This document shows, piece by piece, positions 9,831 through 21,433 of a DNA stretch of 64,000 nucleotides. The DNA comes from Xanthostigma xanthostigma (Eukaryota > Arthropoda > Insecta > Raphidioptera > Raphidiidae), in assembly GCA_963575645.1 (NCBI GenBank), contig OY754472.1, positions 4,464,001-4,528,000 on the forward strand, given 5' to 3'. Each line of letters starts with the position of its first letter. The stretch's first letter is position 1. The notes below the pieces were generated by a model. It ran no database searches. It was given only the letters and a program-made list of their open reading frames with translations, and was not told the origin of the DNA. The position numbers were made by a program, and so were the translations under genes.

Positions 9831-10913
9831 GACGCATTATTAGCTTGCAATTAAAAAAAAAATGTAATACAATTTGAACAAAACTTTAAAATTTGAGAAA
9901 CAGCGTTGAAGCGTTATAATTTTATTAAAATTGATGTGCTATTTAAACAACATAATATGACGTCACTTAGCCGCGTCTAGGGCGTCATATTTTCGTGATG
10001 ATCACTTCAAAATAATAAGTAATAAAAAAAACAAAAAAAAAAAACAAGTTTTTATTTTGGTAGGTAGTTGATAGTGTTTTCGCATTGTTCAGTATTTTTT
10101 CGGCGAAACGGCGGGCACAAATAAAGACAACGTCTGCATTAAACAATAGTAAACAACAATTTAACGAATAATATCTGTATTACAATAAACAAAATGTTGA
10201 CTCACAACAATTATAATAATTAGTTACTAGAAATTATGCATGACAAAATAATTTCTTCGAAATTTATTTTAAAGCGTTACGAGTAGGTACACTGCTAAAA
10301 ATAGAGGCATTTGATTAAAAAATACCTAGAATATTATTATCATCTGACTACAACGCAAAATTGCGTATGTCGATTTTTTTGGAGTTTACTCCTGAAGAAA
10401 CGATTTTGAGTTATAAGGTCCAAAATGGAAATTTTATGAGTATTAAAATCAATTGGTGAAGCGTTACGTTCCGCCGCTTCAAGTGTGGCGTTAGCTCGTC
10501 CGCTTCAAAAGAGACAAACATATATATCTGTAAGATTTAACGTACGAACACAGCGTATCTAAGGAGTAAAGTCCAGTCGTGCGTCGGAGCTGAAACACAG
10601 ACTTTTTTATATCTCAAGACAGATTCTGGCCCGGTTTTGTAAGCAATCTTAAAAGACAAATGGCTATTAAATTTGGTTTTGCCTTGTATCCGCAGCTCAA
10701 AGTTAGTACTTTAGTAGATTACATAGGTTGTTTCGTTCCGTTGGATATAGTAATGGGGAGATGACGACATTCGGCGGACCTGACATTTGATTACGTGGCA
10801 ATGGTTGTTGATAAACTTTAAAGGCAATGAAATCAAAAGACAGAATATTGATATTATTAATTACAATAAAATAAATTTTTAACGGAGTTACATAGTCCTA
10901 GTTATTATTATTA
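9831..10913. other. Spacer, no gene recognised
   Basis: AT-rich sequence with A-runs near 10,025-10,045. A short block near 10,455-10,500 (gaagcgttacgttccgcc) recalls repeat Z. Nothing else identified. Confidence 0.45.
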
Positions 10914-11264
10914 TCTATATATGTTACGGTAAATGTGTACATTTCCCAAGAGTTTACATTTACCGTAACATATATATAAAATTTACGTGTCACAATTTTG
11001 GCCGCGCTAATCTCCGAAACCACTGAACAGATTTAAACGAAATTTTGTAAATGTGTCTTGCTTGATTCAACTTACACTATAGGATGGTTTTTATTTTTTT
11101 ATTGCAATATACAGGAAGACAGGGAGAGAGAAAGTATAAAGTATATATATTATATATCGTGTCACGACTCACGATAGAATTTGCTCAAAACTATTAGTAT
11201 AGACGCCGGGCCACAAACGAAATTATATCTATCGCACCCTGGTGAAACAGGGCCGGGCCGCTAG
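10914..11264 (+). mobile_element. Helitron, short family, with nested hairpin insertion
   Basis: Starts A^TCTATATAT and ends gccgCTAG^T. Shared blocks are cacaattttggccgcgcta, ctccgaaaccactgaacag and the gtgaaac...ggccgggccgctag end. No coding sequence. The 5' end is interrupted by the hairpin at 10,920-10,972. Confidence 0.8.
10920..10972. repeat. Tiny palindromic insertion inside the Helitron 5' end
   Basis: ATGTTACGGTAAATGT pairs exactly with ACATTTACCGTAACAT around a short loop. Other copies of this Helitron read tctatatataaaatt without it, so it is an insertion of about 50 bp flanked by TA-rich sequence. Confidence 0.75.
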
Positions 11265-11751
11265 TAGGTTGATAAAAATATGAAGTCTGCCAGTTGACGT
11301 AATTCCCGCGTTCACGCTGATCGTTCCGAATGAGTAAAGCAACCTCTGTAATCTACTAACCTTGACCGCAGCTCTAGTAGTTGTTTTTATAAAATTTAAA
11401 CTGTTTACAGTTACAAATATTTTTTTCTCTACTGATTTTTGTACACCGGAAATGCTCCATTCAAAATTAAAGACATTTTAAGAGGCCTTATGTCGCCCCT
11501 ATAAAATATAAAAAACAAGAATAATTCACAGCAAAACATGTTGATTTTTAAAAACGATCATGGCACTGACTTGTTTACAACAAAACGCTGTTTTTCCGTT
11601 CAACTTCAATGTCATTAAAAGGGGTTCGTTCACATTTTGTGGTCTCTTGCTGCGATCGACCACAATCAAAACATATCAAAAGAAAATGTGGGTTATCTAC
11701 CCTCAAAAAATATTCAGTCAGTGAACGCTTAATAAAGATGTATTGTAAAGG
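11265..11751. other. Spacer, no gene recognised
   Basis: Two short frames overlap on opposite strands around 11,575-11,794. Neither shows a recognisable domain. Confidence 0.45.
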
Positions 11752-12263
11752 ACACCGCACAAATTTTATGGGATTTGGTTCTCGGTTAAATTGATCGAAA
11801 TCGGTTTTATTTTATAGTTCAAATCACTAAGAAAACGTGTCCATTGGCGCATAACCTAAAAACCAATAGATTTTTAGCTACAGATCTGTTTAGCAAGATT
11901 TTAGATATAGAGATATCCATTGAATTCACAAACATGTTCCATGTTCAACTTTTGTGCTTTTTTTTTAGAAATAGAAAAATAGTCGAAAACTAGGTAATGT
12001 TGGTCACCCTGCATAAAATAATGTCATATTCGGATTCAGCGCACTCGAAAACATATTTCTAGAGGTTAAGATTTTTTAAGATTGTGATTTCAATGTATAC
12101 CCCTATATCTAAAATATTTCTAAACATATCTGCATCTAAAAATCTATTGGTTTTTAGGCTATGCGCCTATGAACACTTTTTCTTAGTGACCTTTAAACTA
12201 TAAAATAAAACCATTTTCGTTCAATTTATCCGAGAAACATATCCCATAAGGTTAGTGCGGGGT
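11752..12263. mobile_element. Non-autonomous element with ~150-bp inverted arms
   Basis: The left arm (from ccgcac through ttatgggatttggttctcgg, ttttattttatagttcaaa, gtgtccattggcgcata and agatttttagc) is mirrored by the right arm ending at gtgcgg. The middle is short and noncoding. One arm recurs alone at 38,095-38,235. I could not define a target duplication. Confidence 0.75.
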
Positions 12264-12788
12264 TTTATCTTTGGATGCTTGTCGGCAGATCTTGGCTACA
12301 TTAAACATTTTTGAAAAAAAAAAGGTTCGCCATTCCTGAACTAGTGACTAGACCAATTTATGAGTTAGGCACTTCAAGGGCCCCGGTTCTCAGTGTTTTT
12401 GAATTAATGAGCTATCGCTGCGTCTATCTCGTCGTATGTGCCCGAACCCTTACAGGTTCGTTCGCTTGTCTATCTCTTGCAGCACATATTATTATTATTT
12501 TCTCGTTCTTGAAGTACAAAAATAAATCTCTCAAGACGATAAAGTAAATATTTCTCTTAAGCGTTCAAAACACAAAGAATTTTTCTATATTTTCCACAAT
12601 ATATCGGAAAATACTTAATCTGTGTACCTACACGTTTATAAATTCTATTTCAATCACTAGGTCAAGTATGAAAAATAGTGTCCGAGCGAAGGACGATTCC
12701 TGGCCGAAGCCGATTAATCGGCTATCGCCACAATCTTCGGCAAAAAAGACCCTAAGAAATTCAGTTTTCAGATTGGCTGCTATAAGCT
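12264..12788. other. Spacer, no gene recognised
   Basis: A short open frame at 12,311-12,547 has no recognisable similarity. The segment around 12,690-12,780 is slightly GC-richer but carries no identified feature. Confidence 0.45.
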
Positions 12789-13381
12789 ACTCTACTAATA
12801 TATAAATCTGAAGAGTTCGTTTGTTTGGTTGAACGCGCTAATCTCAGGAACTACTGGTTCGAATTGAAAAAACATTTTTTTGTTGGATAGCCTATTTATC
12901 GAGGAAGGCTATACTGCCGTAAAAAGGCAAAAGGCAGTAAGTGACCAACTTATGAATTTGAGTAAATCAAGATTTACTAAAAATGTATTGACCGTCCAGA
13001 ATTTTAGATTATGGAAACCAAAACATGCGGGAAACATTTTTTAAAGACAATAAAATTATTGCTGCAGCACTTACTGCTATCGTTGGTTTCAGTATGAACT
13101 CATTTTTCAACAAATGTCACTTACTGCCCTTTGCCTTTTTAGGGCAGTATAGGTTATATAATATCACGCTACGACCAATAGGAGCGGAGCATCAATGAAA
13201 AATGTTGCAAAATGTAATTGAAAATTTGTTCGTCCGACAAAAACTTTTGAACGGTAACTCCGATCATCATGAAATTTGGACACAACATTCATCTCGGTAA
13301 ACTTAGATGAATGTGCGTACTCATGTACCTCCCCCTCCATTCGTTCTTTTGCACCCGGGTGAAACCGGGCGGAACCGCTAG
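12789..13381 (+). mobile_element. Helitron interrupted by a 234-bp MITE
   Basis: Same family as 7370-8153: 5' ctactaatatataaatctga, tgaacgcgctaatctcagga, a gaggaaggctata block, and the 3' end gaaaccgggcggaaccgCTAG before a host T. It lacks the tRNA-like insert. The element is split at 12,914-13,147 by a MITE. The very 5' end is one or two bases uncertain. Confidence 0.85.
12914..13147. mobile_element. MITE with 32-bp terminal inverted repeats, nested in Helitron
   Basis: The ends CTGCCGTAAAAAGGCAAA and (in reverse) CTGCCCTAAAAAGGCAAA continue to GGCAGTAAGTGAC, pairing over 32 bp with two mismatches. It is flanked by TATA on both sides (12,910-12,913 and 13,148-13,151). The empty site is preserved in the related Helitron at 53,580 (ggctataggctatat), so insertion duplicated TA or TATA. 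No coding content. Confidence 0.9.
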
Positions 13382-14225
13382 TATAATAAAAAAGAGTAAT
13401 TTTAATAATCTCTATAGATGTCGCCTCGTCCATCGCGCTCTCGCTCATTCGTAACAGTTCGTTCAATTTCGGTATTTACCCCCTTTACCCGCCCACTCCC
13501 CATATCTACGCCCTTGGCAGTAGATAGAACGAAACTGTTTTGTATCAGATCCGTGCGATCTGTTTTGTGCTTTAAAGGAGAGTTCTAGAACCGTTCTAAT
13601 CGGAACATGTATTAGCTACTGCACATATGACTGTGACGATAATATTACCGTTCGCAGAGAGGTTGGAACAAAGCTATTACATCTGAGGAATACAATTACG
13701 TATTAGCTTCGCGGTTATTACGCTTTTTCACAATATTTTTAAGTCCATATCAGCTATCGAAGGGTCATAGTTTCGGCTGTCGTTTATATACAACGCAATT
13801 GGATGTTCAAAGTCGCCCTAATAAATGCCGACTTCTAAAAGACTTTATTAACACTTCTTCAGTTCAATCTCGACGATTTTAATTAATGTTTATAAATTGC
13901 TGGCGGCACTTTAATTATAATTTGAATAAAGATTTATTAATAAAAATAAAATGTTAGGTATATATAGGAGGAGGTCATTTTAAAATAAACAAACAAATAA
14001 AATAATAAAAGTCTAAATTGTGCAAAAGGTATTATAAAATGCGACCGGCCTCTTAAGGCTGTTAAATTGCATCAAACCGGATCCATTCGCATGACTGACT
14101 GGTGACTGTGTATGTCTGGTACCGAACAAACAATGGTCAAATCGCATACCTACATAAAAAAGCGATGCCTCTATACACGACGAAAACAAAGCTCTTTATA
14201 CTAATACACACACAAAAAAAACGGA
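13382..14225. other. Spacer, no gene recognised
   Basis: No convincing coding or RNA feature. Confidence 0.45.
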
Positions 14226-14500
14226 CTCGCGCACCGAGAGTTCCGTACAAACTTATATATCGTCCATCACGGGAATCGAGTATCGAAGATTTTTCTCGCT
14301 TAGCCGTCGGAAAACTGTTGATCACAAAGGTCGTGGTTAGTTTGCCAACTAAGCGTGTATTTGCAATGAACTGAACTGTATTGTAACTCGTGGCTATATC
14401 TGATCGCCTAGTTGTCGTACCGTGTTGTATGCGAGAGTTCTCCTATTGTGCTGTATAAACGCACCGGTAGCGGACGCTTGTTTTGTATATTATAGAACTG
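14226..14500 (+). repeat. Dispersed repeat W; second copy at 31,062-31,375
   Basis: Shares gttccgtacaaactt, gtttgccaactaagcgtgta, gcctagttgtcgtaccgtgt and gtgctgtataaacgcac with 31,062-31,375. The left edge (cgagagttccgtacaaact) resembles the reversed end of RTE-type LINE 3' regions, so this may be an element that ends in an RTE-like tail. Confidence 0.65.
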
Positions 14501-14763
14501 TAATTGCGTACGTGCGTAGAGTGGACCGATCTGAACTGAAAAGTACATAATAAATAACTAGCGATAGATAATACAAGGAAAGGGCCGTCGAAACAAAGAG
14601 CGTATGGTACAGTGCGGTTTGGATCCACGGTCCTCTCCTTGTCTAAGCTACGATCTGAACACAAATACGTATTTGTGCCTTTGTTTTTCTTGGCTCATCT
14701 CACGTGTCGATCGCTCGCTCATTTTTTTCGCTGTACCCAGAGAGATGCGTTAAGAAGCATAGA

Positions 14764-14797
14764 TTCAAAAAAAAAAAAAAAATAAAAAAAAAAAAAT
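14764..14797. repeat. A-rich simple repeat
   Basis: About 33 bases almost entirely A with one T interruption; low complexity. Confidence 0.8.
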
Positions 14798-14971
14798 ATA
14801 CGCGTCGACTTGAGAACCTCCTCCGTTTTTGTTTTTCGTCGGTTAAAAATACAGTTAGTTGGATTACCTTATGTAAATACTTCCTTTGAAGACATAGTGT
14901 AATAAAAAAATAATTTTACATTTAAATACGAAACTGAACTGATCCAAATTTATACTCCCGCGTGGGTTCTC

Positions 14972-15434
14972 AATACCAGAAGGGCTTGTGACTTCTATGT
15001 TTGTACTGTACGGGTTTAACCTTGAAATGAATTGGGTTTCGATAAGAAAACAATACCAGTATTGTTTTCTTATCGAAACCCAATTCATTTCAAGGTTAAC
15101 AAATCACTTTTTCTGTGATCCTAATACTATAGTATTAGGATCGCAGAAAAAGTATAAAATGACAAGAGATTCTTCAGAATATTCAATTCAGTATTGACAA
15201 GCTCTTCTATAGAAGAGCTTGTCCCCACCTCAAGCTCTTCTAGTATTAGGATCGCAGAAAAAGTACAAAATACCAGAAGGGCTTGTGACTTCTATGTTTG
15301 TACTGTACGGGTTTAACCTTGAAATGAATTATTGGGTTTCGATAAGAAAACAATACTGAATTGATATTCTGAAGAATCTCTTGTAATTTTATAATTTTTC
15401 TGCGATCCTAATACTAGAAGAGCTTGTGGTGGGG
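14972..15434. repeat. Mosaic of nested palindromes built from reused modules
   Basis: Perfect palindrome P1 at 15,016-15,099 (41-bp arms), P2 at 15,106-15,153 (24-bp arms, one mismatch) and P3 at 15,196-15,223 (28 bp, perfect) are followed by an inverted-repeat element at 15,223-15,434 with 40-bp arms. An 85-88-bp module (14,972-15,056 and 15,269-15,356) occurs twice in direct orientation, and a further module (15,161-15,196) returns inverted at 15,351-15,384. No coding sequence. It could be a foldback transposon that has re-inserted into itself, or hairpin ends of a linear DNA element. Confidence 0.85.
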
Positions 15435-16574
15435 TTAAAACATATAAAGATATTTTGTTTGGCACGTATTTCCCTAAAAGCGTTCGAGTTTTGTTAAGGA
15501 ACTGATACGAACAGCTGTCATTCGAAACTAAACATGTCGATGTATTTTTGTCACTTCAACGTCTCCAGAAGAACACAGACGAGTATAGTTCAGCACTAAT
15601 CATATAGTATTAGTGTATCATAACATAGTTGGCCACGGTTGTTTACATTGAGATATTCAAACACCCGAGCAGCCGCAACAAACAAACAACGGATAATGAT
15701 AATAATACATATATAACGGCCTACGTGGTCTACTCTTTAATTATTATTTACTATCGGGAAAAAAATATTTGTGTGAATAACATTCTCTTCATAACTCGTA
15801 CCCATATTCACCGAACACTATTAAAGATAGAAGTTACTCTAATCTTGGAACAAAATTATTCGTTAGAATAAAATTTACTTTCAATTCACCAAGCACAATA
15901 TCAGTTAGAAAAGTTAGTTAAAAAATAAATATACACAGCACCACACTCCTTGCTCTTTTTGTTGAATATTTTGACGTTCACCCAAAAATCCGACCGATGA
16001 CGTTCGGTGAATACGGCCATCAGACATATAATATTATGTGTGGTGTTTATTGAAGTGTAACTTCTTAATCTTATGCGAGTTGTGGTCGTTTAATGCTTGC
16101 ATTAAATATAGACCTTTTCATAATTGAAAATTTGTTTGTGTAGGATCTTTGCCGGACATAATGTTACAAGGAGGAATTTTTGTTTCACGATCTTATAACT
16201 AAGCTAAATTTTGCTGGGTAACCTTTGAGTATTGCATAAGAAGTTGCACTTCCTCATTATAATGAATAACTTTGGAGTTGAGCTTAGGCCTTAGATGACC
16301 TTCAAGTTTCTTGATAAATTAATATTAAATGAATCATAATACACTTAGAATTTCGTAACATATATTAGTGTATATCCTTAAGCGTGACGTGAATAATTCA
16401 ATTTTTCTCAAATAAAAATTGGGTTTTTCTGTGAAGCATAGACCAACGATCTCGACTGACGATATGTCATCAAAATAATATGTCCAGTCCTGTTAACTTA
16501 TTTGATGAATAATTTAAATTCTAGATAACTGAGTTTGTGTTGTAAACACAAACAGGATACACTTCGCAGAAGAA
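15435..16574. other. Spacer, no gene recognised
   Basis: The string acccatattcaccgaacact near 15,808 recurs at 21,383 and (weaker) at 27,431, so part of this is old repeat. No gene seen. Confidence 0.45.
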
Positions 16575-16660
16575 ATGTGAAAAAATGGTTGTCTGTAAAG
16601 TCGGTTTACGGACGATAGTTTTACGTGATAACGTATTCCGTAATACATAACCTAAACCTC
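16575..16660 (+). repeat. Repeat Z, left part
   Basis: Matches 9595-9680 (tgtaaagtcggtttacggac, acgtgataacgtattccg). Confidence 0.65.
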
Positions 16661-16957
16661 CCAAAATTTGGTTTCAATCCGCTTATCCTTGGTGTCGGAA
16701 TGATAAGAAATGTCAAAAGTGACGTTTGCAACTTACCAAGTATTATGTTCTAATAATAATGAGTTATTCCAATACTTAACTTAGCAGGCTTTGCATTTCA
16801 CAATATACTAATGTCAAAAAATTGAATTAAACATTAGAAATGCAGCTGTTTTCATGTTAAGACAAGACATACGTTTGCTTCTAATTTCCATGTACGGCAA
16901 ACAAAGACAACCGACCGCGTCGCGTCATGCATTACACAACATTGCATTTATACAGCT

Positions 16958-17012
16958 ATTTTTCTATATAAATTTGTATAAAATATTTTTCTATATAAAT
17001 TTGTATAAAAAA
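16958..17012 (+). repeat. Two-copy 27-bp direct repeat
   Basis: tatttttctatataaattt followed by gtataaaa occurs twice back to back. Confidence 0.7.
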
Positions 17013-17127
17013 ACTGTTTAGGCAAATTCTGTTATACGAAATCTATGTAAAATGTTCTCCTCTTTCGTTTAAGACTGGTTTCAAACCGATCTGATTTAAA
17101 TTAAGCGAGAAATTAGCAAAAAGCACG

Positions 17128-17260
17128 CACAGGGTCAGGCGGAACGTTACGCGTTAGGAACGTTACGTTACACTTTTTCGAACATGCAGCCGGTGTTTTA
17201 TCAATTTATAATATTGGTGATTCATCAATTTATAAGACGTTATCACGTCAAAAATAAATT
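17128..17260 (+). repeat. Repeat Z, right part
   Basis: Matches the right part of 9585-9830 (cagggtcaggcggaacgtta, gacgttatcacgtcaaaa). With 16,575-16,660 it may be one copy of repeat Z opened by about 470 bp of other sequence. Confidence 0.6.
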
Positions 17261-18249
17261 TAAACGTCTCAAATAACGAATAAATATTTTTTTTCAACTT
17301 TAGGCTTGATATTGTTTGAAAATACCATGAATATACTCGTATAAAGGATCTTGCAATAGGGTCTTCCGAACTTTGACAGTTGATAGCGGCCATCTTGTTG
17401 AAGTTTCATCTGTCAAATTGACTGTCATTTATTCAGTCTGTTTTGCCAAATTACCATGGACGGATATAGCGCCACCCAGAGAAGCCGCGGCGGACATTTG
17501 AACGATGTTATAGTCCACACATAAAGGCATCGATAGGCCTTTCAAACTAATAAACAATTTTATTTAAATTTAAAGATAGGAAGCGCATGAAACTATGCTT
17601 TCACCTTAATTGAGATCTAATTACCATTTTGTAAAAGTCGCAACCCCCACAAAAATATCTTCAAGCCCCCATGCACATTTAAATGCATTATTCATAATAA
17701 TTTATAAAGATGAGAAGTCGATATAGAGAAACGGGAAATGCAAAAGTTAAAATGAATTAATAGTCACAAGTATCAATAATTAATTTGCATTCTAATGTCT
17801 CATATGTATTATTATTCATACGAACAGAAATTTGCAACTTATTCATCGCCAAGTGGTCGAAATTCGACCTTAATTCATTAAATTTTTAAGTTGGAACGCT
17901 ATCAGTATACGAACAGTGACGATTGATGAAAAATGACTCCGTCAATGCATTGGTAGCGTCACTAACAAACATTTGTTGCATGAAAGAAAAAAATATACTG
18001 CTGTATTGATGAGACATATAACATTGCCAAGGCACAGTCACACAAAATAGACAGTATACATTTACATCTGTGATATCGGTAGTTGAATGATAGTTCGGTA
18101 CAATGTTTAAATTAACAGTGTCATCTTTCGGTACTAGTATCCAACTAATTCTAAGCCAGTCGTTGACTCGTTTAAGTACATTCACGAAATTAAACTTAGA
18201 GAGTTTAAATCTAAAATTATTTAAAATATTGATCTCATATCTATGTTTT
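17261..18249. other. Spacer, no gene recognised
   Basis: A 22-codon open frame with a good start context begins at 17,457 (ccATGgacgg) but has no recognisable product. Near 17,850-17,890 the block gaaattcgaccttaattcat is shared with 49,140-49,200. Nothing else. Confidence 0.45.
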
Positions 18250-18455
18250 TAAAGTGAAACTTTTATTCGCCCATGGTTAGCATCAGCTGACCGTGTAGTA
18301 TGTATAACACATAGTCAGTCTGTCATGCGGGCAAGTGCTGTACAGTGTTTACATGTTTTTATTCGTGTATTCATGTGAATATTGTTGTTTATAATTAATC
18401 GTGATGGGTAAGTGTCTACAATCCAATAAAAGTTTCACTTGCGTCGTGGTTTTTA
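18250..18455. mobile_element. Internally deleted inverted copy of the 6352 element
   Basis: Runs from aaagtgaaacttttatt to aataaaagtttcactt and matches 6364-6550 in reverse (cccatggttagcatcagctg, gtgctgtacagtgtttacat). About 130 bp present at 6550-6675 are absent. Confidence 0.7.
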
Positions 18456-18889
18456 AATAAACACTATGAACTTTCACAAGTTATGATACAGTTTTTGTAG
18501 ACAATGCTGTTCGTAGTGGACGGTATGCTTTAGACTTGCTTCAGAGAGGATATGCACGAATTAATAAGCTATCAGTGTCTTCCCACAAGACAGAAGGGTT
18601 GCAACATTCTTTGAACATCCTGTCCATTCATTAATCCGACAATAATAAATCTTTATTGAATTAAAACGCAACGCATCAGGATGGTAGGAGAATAAAGATG
18701 CTTATAGATGATCTACAACTATTATAAATATATGAGGCAATCTCTTTCCAGTGGAGAACTAGGTCATTTTTATTATTATAGTTTAATTTAATCTGGTGAT
18801 AACTAATAAAAGAGGAATTTGTATATATTTATATATTTTAAACCTGTCTTGGAGAGCCTCCCAAAATCAACAGTCTATTGCAGTTGACG

Positions 18890-19210
18890 GAAACGAAGGC
18901 AACAAAGCGTATCAATAATATATCTGCGTCTCTTTCTTCGATGTACCCGATGATAGGATTGGTTGATGTACTTGCATTCAATCTGAATAAAGTATGTCTG
19001 TTTCAAAAACTATGACGTTCACATGGGCGTACCCAGCTTTTGGCCCAGGAGGGAGCAAATTAGAAATTTCTTAAGCCGGATCCCCCGTGCTTGTTTTGCC
19101 CTCATGGATACGCCAGTGCTTACGGCGTAAAAAAAGACAGAAGTATATGTTTGCACCCTAATGGTTCGATTGCGATTTTATTTCTATACTCAGTATAGAA
19201 TAAAAGTATA
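18890..19210 (+). repeat. Repeat X, copy with CACTGGCGTA core
   Basis: Matches 5281-5610 in the opposite orientation, including ggattggttgatgtacttgc, gggcgtacccagcttttggc and tatgtttgcaccctaatggt. Confidence 0.7.
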
Positions 19211-20029
19211 TGATTGATACGGTCACTATAAATGTTGATAGGCAATTGATAAGGTAACAATTTATAACAAAGTTGTTGGACAGGTGCCTCCATATATAGA
19301 CACTAACTAAAATAACTGACTTGGTTTTACATGAGATCTCACAACTTTGTAGCGGAAGAACTGCGTTGTGAGACTTTTTTACGTTTTCTGTTTTTAATGG
19401 GATTTATTATTTTCCGTGTTTGTAATTTTTATATGTCAGTCCCTCCGTAACAAAATTTCTGCCAATGTCCCTGAAGTTAAGAACAAACCTTCGCCAAGCA
19501 CATGACTAGCCTTGGAACCCACAAGTCGCTGAAATGAGAACTCATCATACATCAACAACAAAAAAAAAGTACGTAATACATCTCACATAATAACGTACAC
19601 GTTATAATATTACAGTTATTCAATTGTTCGCGTCAGACGACGACTTCTATAGATAGTGTTTTGTCATTCGCGCATAGCCTGCCACCATCCTCTCTCTCCC
19701 TGCAGCCTACCACTATTCAAATAACATGCATTTCCATTTGCCTATTGGTGAATGCAAAGGCATATTAGTATTACGTACGAACTTTCGCTATTAGTGTTGT
19801 TATTATGAACTTACATACATAATAATGTGTACAAGACATATTCTATAAATAAACACGACTTTGAAATGTCAAATTTGTATCTGATTAAATAATAGTGTTT
19901 TAACATAACGCCTAAACTCTATAATATACAGAATCTGTGTACCTACTAATGACGTAACGAATATTCGCGAATTCGCAATTTTTTTGACATTTGCATGTGT
20001 AGGTACAATTCATGCGAATATTAATATAA
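19211..20029. other. Spacer, no gene recognised
   Basis: No coding, RNA or element signature recognised. Confidence 0.45.
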
Positions 20030-20700
20030 AAAAAAAAACATTTTTAAGGTTCAGTACCTCAAAAGAAACCCTTATAGGATCACTTTCTTGTCCGTCTGTC
20101 AAGAATAGTGATGTGCCGGATATCCGTATCCGTATCCGCGGATATCCGAGCGAGAAGAAAGATCCGTATCCGTATCCGTTAGTTTTTGGCGGATTTTTTA
20201 CCTTATTAATTTTCAATTCATAGATGAAATTTTATATATTATATAGGTGATTAGGTAATAATGAAAAACTGTTAAATTCCATTCAGATTATTTTTTATTT
20301 TTTAAAATCGTATTTGGCACCTTTATATTGCATACATTTATCGTAGTGAGTACCATACCAATAGTACATAACTCAAAGGTACTAAAAAACTATCTTTATA
20401 ATGAGATATTGCACACAGATCTTTGGAAAAAGACAATCTGTTATGAGAGTTAACTCTTAAAGAGGTCAATAACTTTTTCCCATAACAAATAGTCTCTTTC
20501 CAAAGGTCGATGTGCAATATTTACTGCCGCGTACTCTAAGAAAGTTAAGATCCGTATCCGTATCCGCGGATCTTGAAACCAAATATCCGTATATCAGCGG
20601 ATATACATTTTTAACGATCCGGCACATCACTAGTCAAGAATCAAAATCTGTAGGGTATACTCCCCATGTAATTAACGGACGTCCTCTATAATAATAGACA
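20030..20700 (+). mobile_element. RTE-type LINE 3' region split by a hAT insertion
   Basis: The flanks aaggttcagtacctcaaaag, ataggatcac and tgtccgtctgtcaagaa belong to the 3' region of RTE-type LINEs as also seen at 44,950-45,175. The tract is split at 20,106-20,632 by a hAT element with an exact target duplication. Confidence 0.6.
20106..20632. mobile_element. hAT MITE, 527 bp, exact 8-bp target duplication
   Basis: The ends TAGTGATGTGCCGGAT and ATCCGGCACATCACTA are inverted repeats, flanked on both sides by GTCAAGAA (20,098-20,105 and 20,633-20,640). Tandem tccgta and gcggat blocks fill the subterminal zones, and 20,405-20,521 forms an internal inverted repeat (atattgcacacagatctttg and its partner). 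No transposase. Confidence 0.92.
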
Positions 20701-20880
20701 ATAGCCTTTACTCGCGGCTCCGTTCACGTTAATGTCGCTCTTCGCAAGAATCTAATCCAAACGATGTCGGCAAGTATCCCATATTATAGCAAATAAACAC
20801 AGCGATATCTTACAGACGACTTTCAAAGTTACAATTATTTTTCTGACTGCACGAATATCGAAATTTGCATAATTGTCGTG

Positions 20881-21004
20881 AGATGTATATGTCGCCGGGA
20901 TATTTACAATATCACGATTGACAAAGATTCGTGATATTATAATTTCACTAAGTGAAATTATAATATCACGGGTTTGACAATATCCCGGCGACATATATGT
21001 ATTT
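20881..21004. repeat. Interrupted ~120-bp palindrome
   Basis: Centred near 20,950, the arms gatattataatttcact / agtgaaattataatatc pair exactly, and the outer arms tatgtcgccgggatatt / aatatcccggcgacata pair again. The left arm carries an extra 24-nt block, which itself repeats caatatcacgattgacaaa. Confidence 0.85.
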
Positions 21005-21433
21005 TGGTTTCTACTGTCAGCTGTCACACATTTTTAGGCAGACAATATTTTTACTGATACACAAAATTGAATATTATGAGCAGTTATACAAAATATATGT
21101 ATAAATAAATATGAACACCACGTGACATGATTGTCTACGAGAATATAATTTGCATGTCTGAATACTTTTTTTATCGGTTAGGATAAACACTAAACACAAT
21201 CTTATATAAAAAATGACGTGCCATACGTCTAATAACTCAATTATACGTCGTATACTGGTGAAAGAATTTACTTTTCAGACAAATTTCTAAATTCTAAGTG
21301 ACCCATTTTTTAGGGATTATGAATAATAAAATACTACACCTACATACTTTAAATTCGCGTACCAAGTTTCAAGTTTATGGCCCATATTCACATTTCACCG
21401 GACACTATTAAAGATATTATTAAAGGAATCTAG

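Noticed and set aside
17457-17526. Short frame with a good start context (ccATGgacgg) as a first coding exon
   Set aside because: It stops after 22 codons and no splice donor lies in frame before the stop.
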